The notes under the pieces were generated by a model. The model was given only the letters and a program-made list of their open reading frames with translations. It was not told the DNA's origin and did not search any database. A stretch of DNA of 64,000 nucleotides, taken from contig NC_079879.1 in assembly GCF_029227915.1 (NCBI RefSeq), positions 31,564,501 through 31,628,500 on the forward strand. Direction: 5' to 3'. Positions 37,894 through 48,835 of the stretch are shown piece after piece. Position numbers and translations under genes: made by a program. Every line of letters starts with the position of its first letter. Position 1 is the first letter of the stretch. The stretch is from Hydractinia symbiolongicarpus (Eukaryota > Cnidaria > Hydrozoa > Anthoathecata > Hydractiniidae).

Positions 37894-38115
37894 GAATAAA
37901 AGAAGTTTAATCGCCGGCACACGAAATACCGTGATTTCCCGTAAATCCCGGACTGGGCCCGTATAGTCAAAAGTATACAAAGAGAGTACCCAGGGAGTAA
38001 ACTCATTTCCCGAACGATTTTTTAAATTTTTTTTTCACCACTAAAATGCATGAGACTTGTAGTTTTCAAAAATGTTTTCATTTTTGATGAGACGCTTAAT
38101 GAAAGAGGTTTAATC

Positions 38116-38318
38116 GCCGGCAAACGAAATCCCGCGATTTCACGTAAATCCCGGGCTTGGCCCGTATAGTCAAATGTAAACAAAGAAAGTACCCAGGGTG
38201 TAAACTCATTTCCCGAACGATTTTTTAAATTTTTTTTTCACCACTAAAATGCATGAGACTTGTAGTTTTCAAAAATGTTTTCATTTTTGATGAGACGCTT
38301 AATGAAAGAAGTTTAATC
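38116..38318 (+). repeat. Reference type IV monomer (203 bp)
   Basis: Type IV is recognised by AAATCCCGCGATTTCACG, GTCAAATGTAAACAAAG, CCCAGGGTGTAAAC, and a T-run replacing ATTATTTTTT. It is confined to about 32.6 to 49.9 kb, with copies near 32.7, 35.3, 38.2, 39.2, 41.0, 44.3, 45.9, 46.7 and 49.7 kb. It is usually followed by a monomer with TTTCTCGTAAAT and then by type V; in the 44.3-kb copy type V follows directly. Confidence 0.88.
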
Positions 38319-39025
38319 GCCGGCAAACGAAAACCCGCGATTTCTCGTAAATCCCGGGCTTGGCCCGTGTAGTCGAATGTATACAAAGAAAGTACACTGT
38401 GAGTAAACTCATTTCCAGAACGATTTTTTAAATTATTTTTTCACCACTAAAACGCGTAAGACTTGTAGTTTTCAAAAGTGTTTTCATTTTTGATGAGACG
38501 CTGAATAAAAGAAGTTTAATCGCCGGCAAACGAAAACCCGCGATTTCCCGTAAATCCCAGGCTTAGCCCGTACAGTTGAATGTATATAAAGAAGATACCC
38601 AGGGAGTAAACTGATTTCCCGAACGATTTTTCAAATTATCTTTTCACCACTAAAGCGCAGGAGACTTGTAGTTTTTAAAAATGGTTTCATTTTTAATGAG
38701 ACGCTTAGTGAAAGTGGTTTAATCGCCGGCAAACGAAATACCACGATTTCCCTAAATCCCGGGCTTGTCCCGTATAGTCGAATGTTTACAAAGAAAGTAC
38801 CCTGTGAGTAAACTCATTTCCAGAACGATTTTTTAAATTATCTTTTCACCACTAAAACGCATGAGACTTGTAGTTTTTAAAAATGTTTTCATTTTTGATG
38901 AGACGCTTAGTGAAAGTGGTTTAATCGCCGGCAAACGAAAACCCGCGATTTCCCGTAAATCCCGGGCTTAGCCCGTATAGTCGAATGTATACAAAGAAAG
39001 TTCCCAAGGAATAAACTCATTTCCC

Positions 39026-40734
39026 GAACGATTTTTTAAATTATTTTTTCACCACTAAAACGCATGAGACTTGTAGTTTTCAAAAATGTTTTCATTTTTG
39101 ATGAGACGCTTAATGAAAGAGGTTTAATCGCCGGCAAACGAAATCCCGCGATTTCACGTAAATCCCGGGCTTGGCCCGTATAGTCAAATGTAAACAAAGA
39201 AAGTACCCAGGGTGTAAACTCATTTCCCGAACGATTTTTTAAATTTTTTTTTCACCACTAAAATGCATGAGACTTGTAGTTTTCAAAAATGTTTTCATTT
39301 TTGATGGGACGCTTAATGAAAGAAGTTTAATCGCCGGCAAACGAAAACCCGCGATTTCTCGTAAATCCCGGGCTTGGCCCATGTAGTCGAATGTATACAA
39401 AGAAAGTACCCTGTGAGTAAACTCATTTCCAGAACGATTTTTTAAATTATTTTTTCACCACTAAAACGCGTAAGACTTGTAGTTTTCAAAAGTGTTTTCA
39501 TTTTTGATGAGACGCTGAATAAAAGAAGTTTAATCGCCGGCAAACGAAAACCCGCGATTTCCCGTAAATCCCAGGCTTGGCCCGTACAGTTGAATGTATA
39601 TAAAGAAGGTACCCAGGGAGTAAACTGATTTCCCGAACGATTTTTCAAATTATCTTTTCACCACTAAAGCGCAGGAGACTTGTAGTTTTTAAAAATGTTT
39701 TCATTTTTAATGAGACGCTTAGTGAAAGTGGTTTAATCGCCGGCAAACGAAATACCACGATTTCCCTAAATCCCGGGCTTGTCCCGTATAGTCGAATGTT
39801 TACAAAGAAAGTACCCTGTGAGTAAACTCATTTCCAGAACGATTTTTTAAATTATCTTTTCACCACTAAAACGCATGAGACTTGTAGTTTTTAAAAATGT
39901 TTTCATTTTTGATGAGACGCTTAGTGAAAGTGGTTTAATCGCCGGCAAACGAAAACCCGCGATTTCCCGTAAATCCCGGGCTTAGCCCGTATAGTCGAAT
40001 GTATACAAAGAAAGTTCCCAAGGAATAAACTCATTTCCCGAACGATTTTTTAAATTATTTTTTCACCACTAAAACGCATGAGACTTGTAGTTTTCAGAAA
40101 TGTTTTCATTTTTGTTGAGAGGCTTAATGAATGTGGTTTAATAGGCGGCAAACGAAATCCCGCGATTTCTTGTAAATCCCGGGCTTGGCCCGTATAGTCG
40201 AATGTATACAAAGAAAGTACCCTGTGAGTAAACTCATTTCCAAAACGGTTTTTTAAATTATCTTTTCACCACTAAAACGCATGAGACTTGTAGTTTTCAG
40301 AAATGTTTTCATTTTTAATGAGACGTTTAATGAAAGAGGTTTAATCGCCGGCAAACAAAAACCCGCGTTTTCACGTAAATTCCGGGCTTGGCCCGTATAG
40401 TCGAATGTGTACAAAGAAAGTACCCAGGGTTGTAAACTCATTTCCCGAACAATTTTTTAAATTTTTTTTTCACCACTAAAACGCATGAGACTTGTAGTTT
40501 TTAAAAATGTTTTCATTTTTGATGAGACGCTGATTAAAAGAAGTTTAACCGCCGGCAAACGAAAACCTGCCATTTCCCGTAAACCCCGGACTCGGCTCGT
40601 ATAGTCAAAAGTATACGAAGAAAGTACCCAGGGAGTAAACTCATTTCCCGAACAATTTTTTATATGATTTTTTCACCACTAAAACGCATGAGACTTGTAG
40701 TTTTCAAAAATGTTTTCATTTTTGATGGGACGCT
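39026..40734 (+). repeat. 19-monomer-offset duplicate b (partner 35170-36878)
   Basis: This second copy overlaps the start of the 3.6-kb segment (40077-43689) and the 24-monomer duplicate (39493-41500), so several events share this stretch. Confidence 0.83.
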
Positions 40735-41500
40735 GAATAAAAGAAGTTTAATCGCCGGCACACGAAATACCGTGATTTCCCGTAAATCCCGGACTGGGCC
40801 CGTATAGTCAAAAGTATACAAAGAGAGTACCCAGGGAGTAAACTCATTTCCCGAACGATTTTTTAAATTATTTTTTCACCACTAAAACGCATGAGACTTG
40901 TAGTTTTCGAAAATGTTTTCATTTTTGATGAGACGCTAAATGAAAGAGGTTTAATCGCCGGCAAACGAAATCCCGCGATTTCACGTAAATCCCGGGCTTG
41001 GCCCGTATAGTCAAATGTAAACAAAGAAAGTACCCAGGGTGTAAACTCATTTCCCGAACGATTTTTTAAATTTTTTTTTCACCACTAAAATGCATGAGAC
41101 TTGTAGTTTTCAAAAATGTTTTCATTTTTGATGAGACGCTTAATGAAAGAAGTTTAATCGCCGGCAAACGAAAACCCGCGATTTCTCGTAAATCCCGGGC
41201 TTGGCCCGTGTAGTCGAATGTATACAAAGAAAGTACACTGTGAGTAAACTCATTTCCAGAACGATTTTTTAAATTATTTTTTCACCACTAAAACGCGTAA
41301 GACTTGTAGTTTTCAAAAGTGTTTTCATTTTTGATGAGACGCTGAATAAAAGAAGTTTAATCGCCGGCAAACGAAAACCCGCGATTTCCCGTAAATCCCA
41401 GGCTTGGCCCGTACAGTTGAATGTATTTAAAGAAGATACCCAGGGAGTAAACTGATTTCCCGAACGATTTTTCAAATTATCTTTTCACCACTAAAGCGCA
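39493..41500 (+). repeat. 24-monomer-offset duplicate a (partner 44361-46368)
   Basis: The 2.0-kb segment repeats at an offset of 4868 bp. It runs from a type V monomer through type III, the TTA-loop monomer, TTTGTTGAGAGG, the VI-VII-VIII cassette, TTTTCGAAAATG, IV and V. The copies part at AAGCGCAGG (41501) against AAGCGCATG (46369). Confidence 0.85.
39536..39738 (+). repeat. Reference type V monomer (203 bp)
   Basis: Type V has CCCAGGCTTGGCCC, GTACAGTTGAATG, TATATAAAGAAGG and AAACTGATTTCCC, and ends with AAGCGCAGGAGAC. Copies lie near 33.1, 35.7, 38.6, 39.6, 41.4, 44.5, 46.3, 47.1 and 50.1 kb, so the type marks zone 4. A related form with GTATAGTTGAATG and TATATAAAG occurs in zones 1, 2, 3 and 5. 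Confidence 0.88.
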
Positions 41501-41923
41501 GGAGACTTGTAGTTTTTAAAAATGTTTTCATTTTTAATGAGACGCTTAGTAAAAGTGGTTTAATCGCCGGCAAACGAAATACCACGATTTCCCTAAATCC
41601 CGGGCTTGTCCCGTATAGTCGAATGTTTACAAAGAAAGTACCCTGTGAGTAAACTCATTTCCAGAACGATTTTTTAAATTATCTTTTCACCACTAAAACG
41701 CATGAGACTTGTAGTTTTTAAAAATGTTTTCATTTTTGATGAGACGCTTAGTGAAAGTGGTTTAATCGCCGGCAAACGAAAACCCGCGATTTCCCGTAAA
41801 TCCCGGGCTTAGCCCGTATAGTCGAATGTATACAAAGAAAGTTCCCAAGGAATAAACTCATTTCCCGAACGATTTTTTAAATTATTTTTTCACCACTAAA
41901 ACGCATGAGACTTGTAGTTTTCA
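39838..41923 (+). repeat. 14-monomer HOR, copy b (partner 36997-39082)
   Basis: This second copy is in the same 2841-bp register as zone 2, although the monomer types involved are different. Its right part is also shared with the 43-monomer and 28-monomer duplicates. Confidence 0.82.
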
Positions 41924-43689
41924 GAAATGTTTTCATTTTTGTTGAGACGCTTAGTGAAAGTGGTTTAATCGCCGGCAAACGAAAACCTGCGATTTCCCGT
42001 AAATCCCGGGCTTGGCCCGTATAGTCGAATGTATACAAAGAAAGTACCCTGTGAGTAAACTCATTTCCAAAACGATTTTTTAAATTATTTTTTCACCACT
42101 AAAACGCGTGAGACTTGTAGTTTTCAAAAGTGTTTTCATATTTGATGAGACGCTGAATAAAAGAAGTTTAATTGCCGGCAAACGAAAAACCGCGATTTCC
42201 CGTAAATCCCAGGCTTGGCCCGTATAGTTGAATTTATATAAAGAAAGTACCCAGGGAGTAAACTGATTCCCGAACAATTTTTCAAATTATTATTTCACCA
42301 CTAAAGCCCATGAGACTTGTAGTTTTCAGAAATGTTTTCATTTTTAATGAGACGCTTAATGAATGTGGTTTAATAGCCGGCAAACGAAAACCCGCGATTT
42401 CCTGTAAATCCCGGGCTTGGCCCGTATAGTCAAAAGTATACAAAGAAAGTACCCAGGAAGTAAACTCATTTCCCAAACGATTTTTTAAATTATTATTTCA
42501 CCACTAAAGCCCATGAGACTTGTAGTTTTCAGAAATGTTTTCATTTTTGATGAGACGCTTAATGAATGTGGTTTAATAGCCGGCAAACGAAAACCCCCGA
42601 TTTCCTGTAAATCCCGGGCTTGGCCCGTATATCGAATGTATACAAAGAAAGTACCCTGTGAGTAAACTCATTTCCAAAAAGGGTTTCTAAATTATCTTTT
42701 CACCACTAAAACGCATGAGACTTGTAGTTTTCAAAAATGTTTTCATTTTTGATGAGACGCTTAATGAAAGAGGTTTAATCGCCAGCAAACGAAAACCCGC
42801 GATATCACGTAAATTCCGGGCTTGGCCCGTATAGTCAAATGTATACAAAGAAAGTACCCAGGGTGTAAACTCATTTCCCGAACGATTTTTTAAATTATTT
42901 CTGTACACTAGAACGAATGAGACTTGTAGTTTCCAAAAATGTTTTCATTTTTAATGAGACGCTTAATGAAAGAGGTTTAATCGCCAGCAAACGAAATACC
43001 ACGATTTCCCTAAATCCCGGGCTTGTCCCGTATAGTCGAATGTTTACGAAGAAAGTATCCTGTGAGTAAACTCATTTCCAGAACGATTTTTTAAATTATT
43101 ATTTCACCACTAAAGCCCATGAGACTTGTAGTTTTCAGAAATGTTTTCATTTTTGATGAGACGCTTAATAAATGTGGTTTAATAGCCGGCAAACGAAAAC
43201 CCCTCGATTTCCTGTAAACCCCGGGCTTGGCCCGAATAGTCGAATGTATACAAAGGAAGTACCCTGTGAGTTAACTCATTTCCGAAACGATTTTTTAAAT
43301 TATCGTTTCACCACTAAAACGCATGAGACTTGTAGTTTTCAAAAATGTTTTCATTTTTGATGAGACGCTGAATGAAAGGAGTTTAATCGCCGGCAAACGA
43401 AAACCTACGATTTCCCGTAAATCCCGGAGTCGGCCCGTATAGTCAAAAGTATACAAAGAAAGTACCCAGGGAGTAAACTCATTTCCAGAACGATTTTTTA
43501 AATTATCTTTTCACCACTAAAACGCATGAGACTTGTAGTTTTCAAAAATGTTCTCATTTTTGATGAGACGCTGAATAAAAAGACTTTAATAACCGGCAAA
43601 CGAAAACCCGCGATTTCCCGTAAATCCCGGACTCGGCCCGTATAGTCAAAAGTATACAAAGAAAGTACCCAGGGAGTAAACTCATTTCC
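40077..43689 (+). repeat. 3.6-kb segment copy a (partner 48798-52408)
   Basis: This is the longest duplicated segment seen in the window. The offset is 8721 bp, falling to 8719 after two one-base losses near 49185 and 50807, which is 43 monomers. Shared rare markers are TTTGTTGAGAGG, TTTTCGAAAATG, GTACACTG, GAATTTATATAAAG, AAAAAGGGTTTC, CTGAATAAAAAGACTTTAATAACC and GGCCCGAATAG. Only scattered single-base differences were seen. Confidence 0.88.
40685..43155 (+). repeat. 28-monomer-offset duplicate a (partner 46365-48835)
   Basis: A 2.47-kb part of the 3.6-kb segment is also present at an offset of 5680 bp. It ends where TTTTGATGAGACG (43156) becomes TTTTGTTGAGAGG (48836). That point is a breakpoint where the middle copy switches to sequence like 44.98 kb. 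Confidence 0.87.
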
Positions 43690-44360
43690 CGAACGATTTT
43701 TTAAATTATTATTTCACCACTAAAGCCCATGAGACTTGTAGTTTTCAGAAATGTTTTCATTTTTGATGACACGCTTAATGAATGTGGTTTAATAGCCGGC
43801 AAACGAAAACCCGCCATTTCCCGTAAACCCCGGACTCGGCTCGTATAGTCAAAAGTATACGAAGAAAGTACCCAGGGAGTAAACTCATTTCCCGAACGAT
43901 TTTTTATATGATTTTTTCACCACTAAAACGCATGAGACTTGTAGTTTTCAAAAATGTTTTCATTTTTGATGGGACGCTGAATAAAAGAAGTTTAATCGCC
44001 GGCACACGAAATACCGTGATTTCCCGTAAATCCCGGACTGGGCCCGTATAGTCAAAAGTATACAAAGAGAGTACCCAGGGAGTAAACTCATTTCTTGAAC
44101 GATTTTTTAAATTATTTTTTCACCACTAAAACGCATGAGACTTGTAGTTTTCAAAAATGTTTTCATTTTTGATGAGACGCTTAATGAAAGAGGTTTAATC
44201 GCCGGCAAACGAAATCCCGCGATTTCACGTAAATCCCGGGCTTGGCCCGTATAGTCAAATGTAAACAAAGAAAGTACCCAGGGTGTAAACTCATTTCCCG
44301 AACGATTTTTTAAAATTTTTTTTCACCACTAAAATGCATGAGACTTGTAGTTTTCAAAAA

Positions 44361-46368
44361 TGTTTTCATTTTTGATGAGACGCTGAATAAAAGAAGTTTA
44401 ATCGCCGGCAAACGAAAACCCGCTATTTCCCGTAAATCCCAGGCTTGGCCCGTACAGTTGAATGTATATAAAGAAGGTACCCAGGGAGTAAACTGATTTC
44501 CCGAACGATTTTTCAAATTATCTTTTCACCACTAAAGCGCAGGAGACTTGTAGTTTTTAAAAATGTTTTCATTTTTAATGAGACGCTTAGTGAAAGTGGT
44601 TTAATCGCCGGCAAACGAAATACCACGATTTCCCTAAATCCCGGGCTTGTCCCGTATAGTCGAATGTTTACAAAGAAAGTACCCTGTGAGTAAACTCATT
44701 TCCAGAACGATTTTTTAAATTATCTTTTCACCACTAAAACGCATGAGACTTGTAGTTTTTAAAAATGTTTTCATTTTTGATGAGACGCTTAGTGAAAGTG
44801 GTTTAATCGCCGGCAAACGAAAACCCGCGATTTCCCGTAAATCCCGGGCTTAGCCCGTATAGTCGAATGTATACAAAGAAAGTTCCCAAGGAATAAACTC
44901 ATTTCCCGAACGATTTTTTAAATTATTTTTTCACCACTAAAACGCATGAGAATTGTAGTTTTCAGAAATGTTTTCATTTTTGTTGAGAGGCTTAATGAAT
45001 GTGGTTTAATAGGCGGCAAACGAAATCCCGCGATTTCTTGTAAATCCCGGGCTTGGCCCGTATAGTCGAATGTATACAAAGAAAGTACCCTGTGAGTAAA
45101 CTCATTTCCAAAACGGTTTTTTAAATTATCTTTTCACCACTAAAACGCATGAGACTTGTAGTTTTCAGAAATGTTTTCATTTTTAATGAGACGTTTAATG
45201 AAAGAGGTTTAATCGCCGGCAAACAAAAACCCGCGTTTTCACGTAAATTCCGGGCTTGGCCCGTATAGTCGAATGTGTACAAAGAAAGTACCCAGGGTTG
45301 TAAACTCATTTCCCGAACAATTTTTTAAATTTTTTTTTCACCACTAAAACGCATGAGACTTGTAGTTTTTAAAAATGTTTTCATTTTTGATGAGACGCTG
45401 ATTAAAAGAAGTTTAACCGCCGGCAAACGAAAACCTGCCATTTCCCGTAAACCCCGGACTCGGCTCGTATAGTCAAAAGTATACGAAGAAAGTACCCAGG
45501 GAGTAAACTCATTTCCCGAACAATTTTTTATATGATTTTTTCACCACTAAAACGCATGAGACTTGTAGTTTTCAAAAATGTTTTCATTTTTGATGGGACG
45601 CTGAATAAAAGAAGTTTAATCGCCGGCACACGAAATACCGTGATTTCCCGTAAATCCCGGACTGGGCCCGTATAGTCAAAAGTATACAAAGAGAGTACCC
45701 AGGGAGTAAACTCATTTCCCGAACGATTTTTTAAATTATTTTTTCACCACTAAAACGCATGAGACTTGTAGTTTTCGAAAATGTTTTCATTTTTGATGAG
45801 ACGCTAAATGAAAGAGGTTTAATCGCCGGCAAACGAAATCCCGCGATTTCACGTAAATCCCGGGCTTGGCCCGTATAGGCAAATGTAAACAAAGAAAGTA
45901 CCCAGGGTGTAAACTCATTTCCCGAACGATTTTTTAAATTTTTTTTTCACCACTAAAATGCATGAGACTTGTAGTTTTCAAAAATGTTTTCATTTTTGAT
46001 GAGACGCTTAATGAAAGAAGTTTAATCGCCGGCAAACGAAAACCCGCGATTTCTCGTAAATCCCGGGCTTGGCCCGTGTAGTCGAATGTATACAAAGAAA
46101 GTACACTGTGAGTAAACTCATTTCCAGAACGATTTTTTAAATTATTTTTTCACCACTAAAACGCGTAAGACTTGTAGTTTTCAAAAGTGTTTTCATTTTT
46201 GATGAGACGCTGAATAAAAGAAGTTTAATCGCCGGCAAACGAAAACCCGCGATTTCCCGTAAATCCCAGGCTTGGCCCGTACAGTTGAATGTATATAAAG
46301 AAGATACCCAGGGAGTAAACTGATTTCCCGAACGATTTTTCAAATTATCTTTTCACCACTAAAGCGCA
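44361..46368 (+). repeat. 24-monomer-offset duplicate b (partner 39493-41500)
   Basis: This second copy has AATTGTAG for ACTTGTAG near 44951. It ends exactly at the junction of the 812-bp tandem duplication, where the next copy begins inside a shared CGCA. Confidence 0.85.
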
Positions 46369-47180
46369 TGAGACTTGTAGTTTTCAAAAATGTTTTCATT
46401 TTTGATGGGACGCTGAATAAAAGAAGTTTAATCGCCGGCACACGAAATACCGTGATTTCCCGTAAATCCCGGACTGGGCCCGTATAGTCAAAAGTATACA
46501 AAGAGAGTACCCAGGGAGTAAACTCATTTCCCGAACGATTTTTTAAATTATTTTTTCACCACTAAAACGCATGAGACTTGTAGTTTTCGAAAATGTTTTC
46601 ATTTTTGATGAGACGCTAAATGAAAGAGGTTTAATCGCCGGCAAACGAAATCCCGCGATTTCACGTAAATCCCGGGCTTGGCCCGTATAGTCAAATGTAA
46701 ACAAAGAAAGTACCCAGGGTGTAAACTCATTTCCCGAACGATTTTTTAAATTTTTTTTTCACCACTAAAATGCATGAGACTTGTAGTTTTCAAAAATGTT
46801 TTCATTTTTGATGAGACGCTTAATGAAAGAAGTTTAATCGCCGGCAAACGAAAACCCGCGATTTCTCGTAAATCCCGGGCTTGGCCCGTGTAGTCGAATG
46901 TATACAAAGAAAGTACACTGTGAGTAAACTCATTTCCAGAACGATTTTTTAAATTATTTTTTCACCACTAAAACGCGTAAGACTTGTAGTTTTCAAAAGT
47001 GTTTTCATTTTTGATGAGACGCTGAATAAAAGAAGTTTAATCGCCGGCAAACGAAAACCCGCGATTTCCCGTAAATCCCAGGCTTGGCCCGTACAGTTGA
47101 ATGTATATAAAGAAGATACCCAGGGAGTAAACTGATTTCCCGAACGATTTTTCAAATTATCTTTTCACCACTAAAGCGCA
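45553..47180 (+). repeat. 4-monomer tandem duplication (812 bp), two copies
   Basis: 45553-46368 repeats at 46365-47180. The copies overlap by four bases, so the junction is placed within 46365-46368. Each copy holds type VIII, the TTTTCGAAAATG monomer, type IV, a TTTCTCG monomer and type V. The corresponding stretch near 41.5 kb has no such duplication, so it arose after the 24-monomer-offset copy was made. Confidence 0.88.
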
Positions 47181-48835
47181 GGAGACTTGTAGTTTTTAAA
47201 AATGTTTTCATTTTTAATGAGACGCTTAGTGAAAGTGGTTTAATCGCCGGCAAACGAAATACCACGATTTCCCTAAATCCCGGGCTTGTCCCGTATAGTC
47301 GAATGTTTACAAAGAAAGTACCCTGTGAGTAAACTCATTTCCAGAACGATTTTTTAAATTATCTTTTCACCACTAAAACGCATGAGACTTGTAGTTTTTA
47401 AAAATGTTTTCATTTTTGATGAGACGCTTAGTGAAAGTGGTTTAATCGCCGGCAAACGAAAACCCGCGATTTCCCGTAAATCCCGGGCTTAGCCCGTATA
47501 GTCGAATGTATACAAAGAAAGTTCCCAAGGAATAAACTCATTTCCCGAACGATTTTTTAAATTATTTTTTCACCACTAAAACGCATGAGACTTGTAGTTT
47601 TCAGAAATGTTTTCATTTTTGTTGAGACGCTTAGTGAAAGTGGTTTAATCGCCGGCAAACGAAAACCTGCGATTTCCCGTAAATCCCGGGCTTGGCCCGT
47701 ATAGTCGAATGTATACAAAGAAAGTACCCTGTGAGTAAACTCATTTCCAAAACGATTTTTTAAATTATTTTTTCACCACTAAAACGCGTGAGACTTGTAG
47801 TTTTCAAAAGTGTTTTCATATTTGATGAGACGCTGAATAAAAGAAGTTTAATTGCCGGCAAACGAAAAACCGCGATTTCCCGTAAATCCCAGGCTTGGCC
47901 CGTATAGTTGAATTTATATAAAGAAAGTACCCAGGGAGTAAACTGATTCCCGAACAATTTTTCAAATTATTATTTCACCACTAAAGCCCATGAGACTTGT
48001 AGTTTTCAGAAATGTTTTCATTTTTAATGAGACGCTTAATGAATGTGGTTTAATAGCCGGCAAACGAAAACCCGCGATTTCCTGTAAATCCCGGGCTTGG
48101 CCCGTATAGTCAAAAGTATACAAAGAAAGTACCCAGGAAGTAAACTCATTTCCCAAACGATTTTTTAAATTATTATTTCACCACTAAAGCCCATGAGACT
48201 TGTAGTTTTCAGAAATGTTTTCATTTTTGATGAGACGCTTAATGAATGTGGTTTAATAGCCGGCAAACGAAAACCCCCGATTTCCTGTAAATCCCGGGCT
48301 TGGCCCGTATATCGAATGTATACAAAGAAAGTACCCTGTGAGTAAACTCATTTCCAAAAAGGGTTTCTAAATTATCTTTTCACCACTAAAACGCATGAGA
48401 CTTGTAGTTTTCAAAAATGTTTTCATTTTTGATGAGACGCTTAATGAAAGAGGTTTAATCGCCAGCAAACGAAAACCCGCGATTTCACGTAAATTCCGGG
48501 CTTGGCCCGTATAGTCAAATGTATACAAAGAAAGTACCCAGGGTGTAAACTCATTTCCGGAACGATTTTTTAAATTATTTCTGTACACTAGAACGAATGA
48601 GACTTGTAGTTTCCAAAAATGTTTTCATTTTTAATGAGACGCTTAATGAAAGAGGTTTAATCGCCAGCAAACGAAATACCACGATTTCCCTAAATCCCGG
48701 GCTTGTCCCGTATAGTCGAATGTTTACGAAGAAAGTATCCTGTGAGTAAACTCATTTCCAGAACGATTTTTTAAATTATTATTTCACCACTAAAGCCCAT
48801 GAGACTTGTAGTTTTCAGAAATGTTTTCATTTTTG
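46365..48835 (+). repeat. 28-monomer-offset duplicate b (partner 40685-43155)
   Basis: This is the middle of three copies. Differences from the first are few, such as GCGATATCACG at 42799 against GCGATTTCACG at 48479. Confidence 0.87.

Larger units (their letters stand above)
36997..39082 (+). repeat. 14-monomer HOR, copy a (partner 39838-41923)
   Basis: The offset is 2841 bp over about 2.09 kb. Shared markers include GTACACTG (38392 and 41233), the VI-VII-VIII cassette, and types IV and V. The copies are more diverged than in zone 2, for example ATGGTTTC near 38683 and TATTTAAAG near 41425. Confidence 0.82.
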
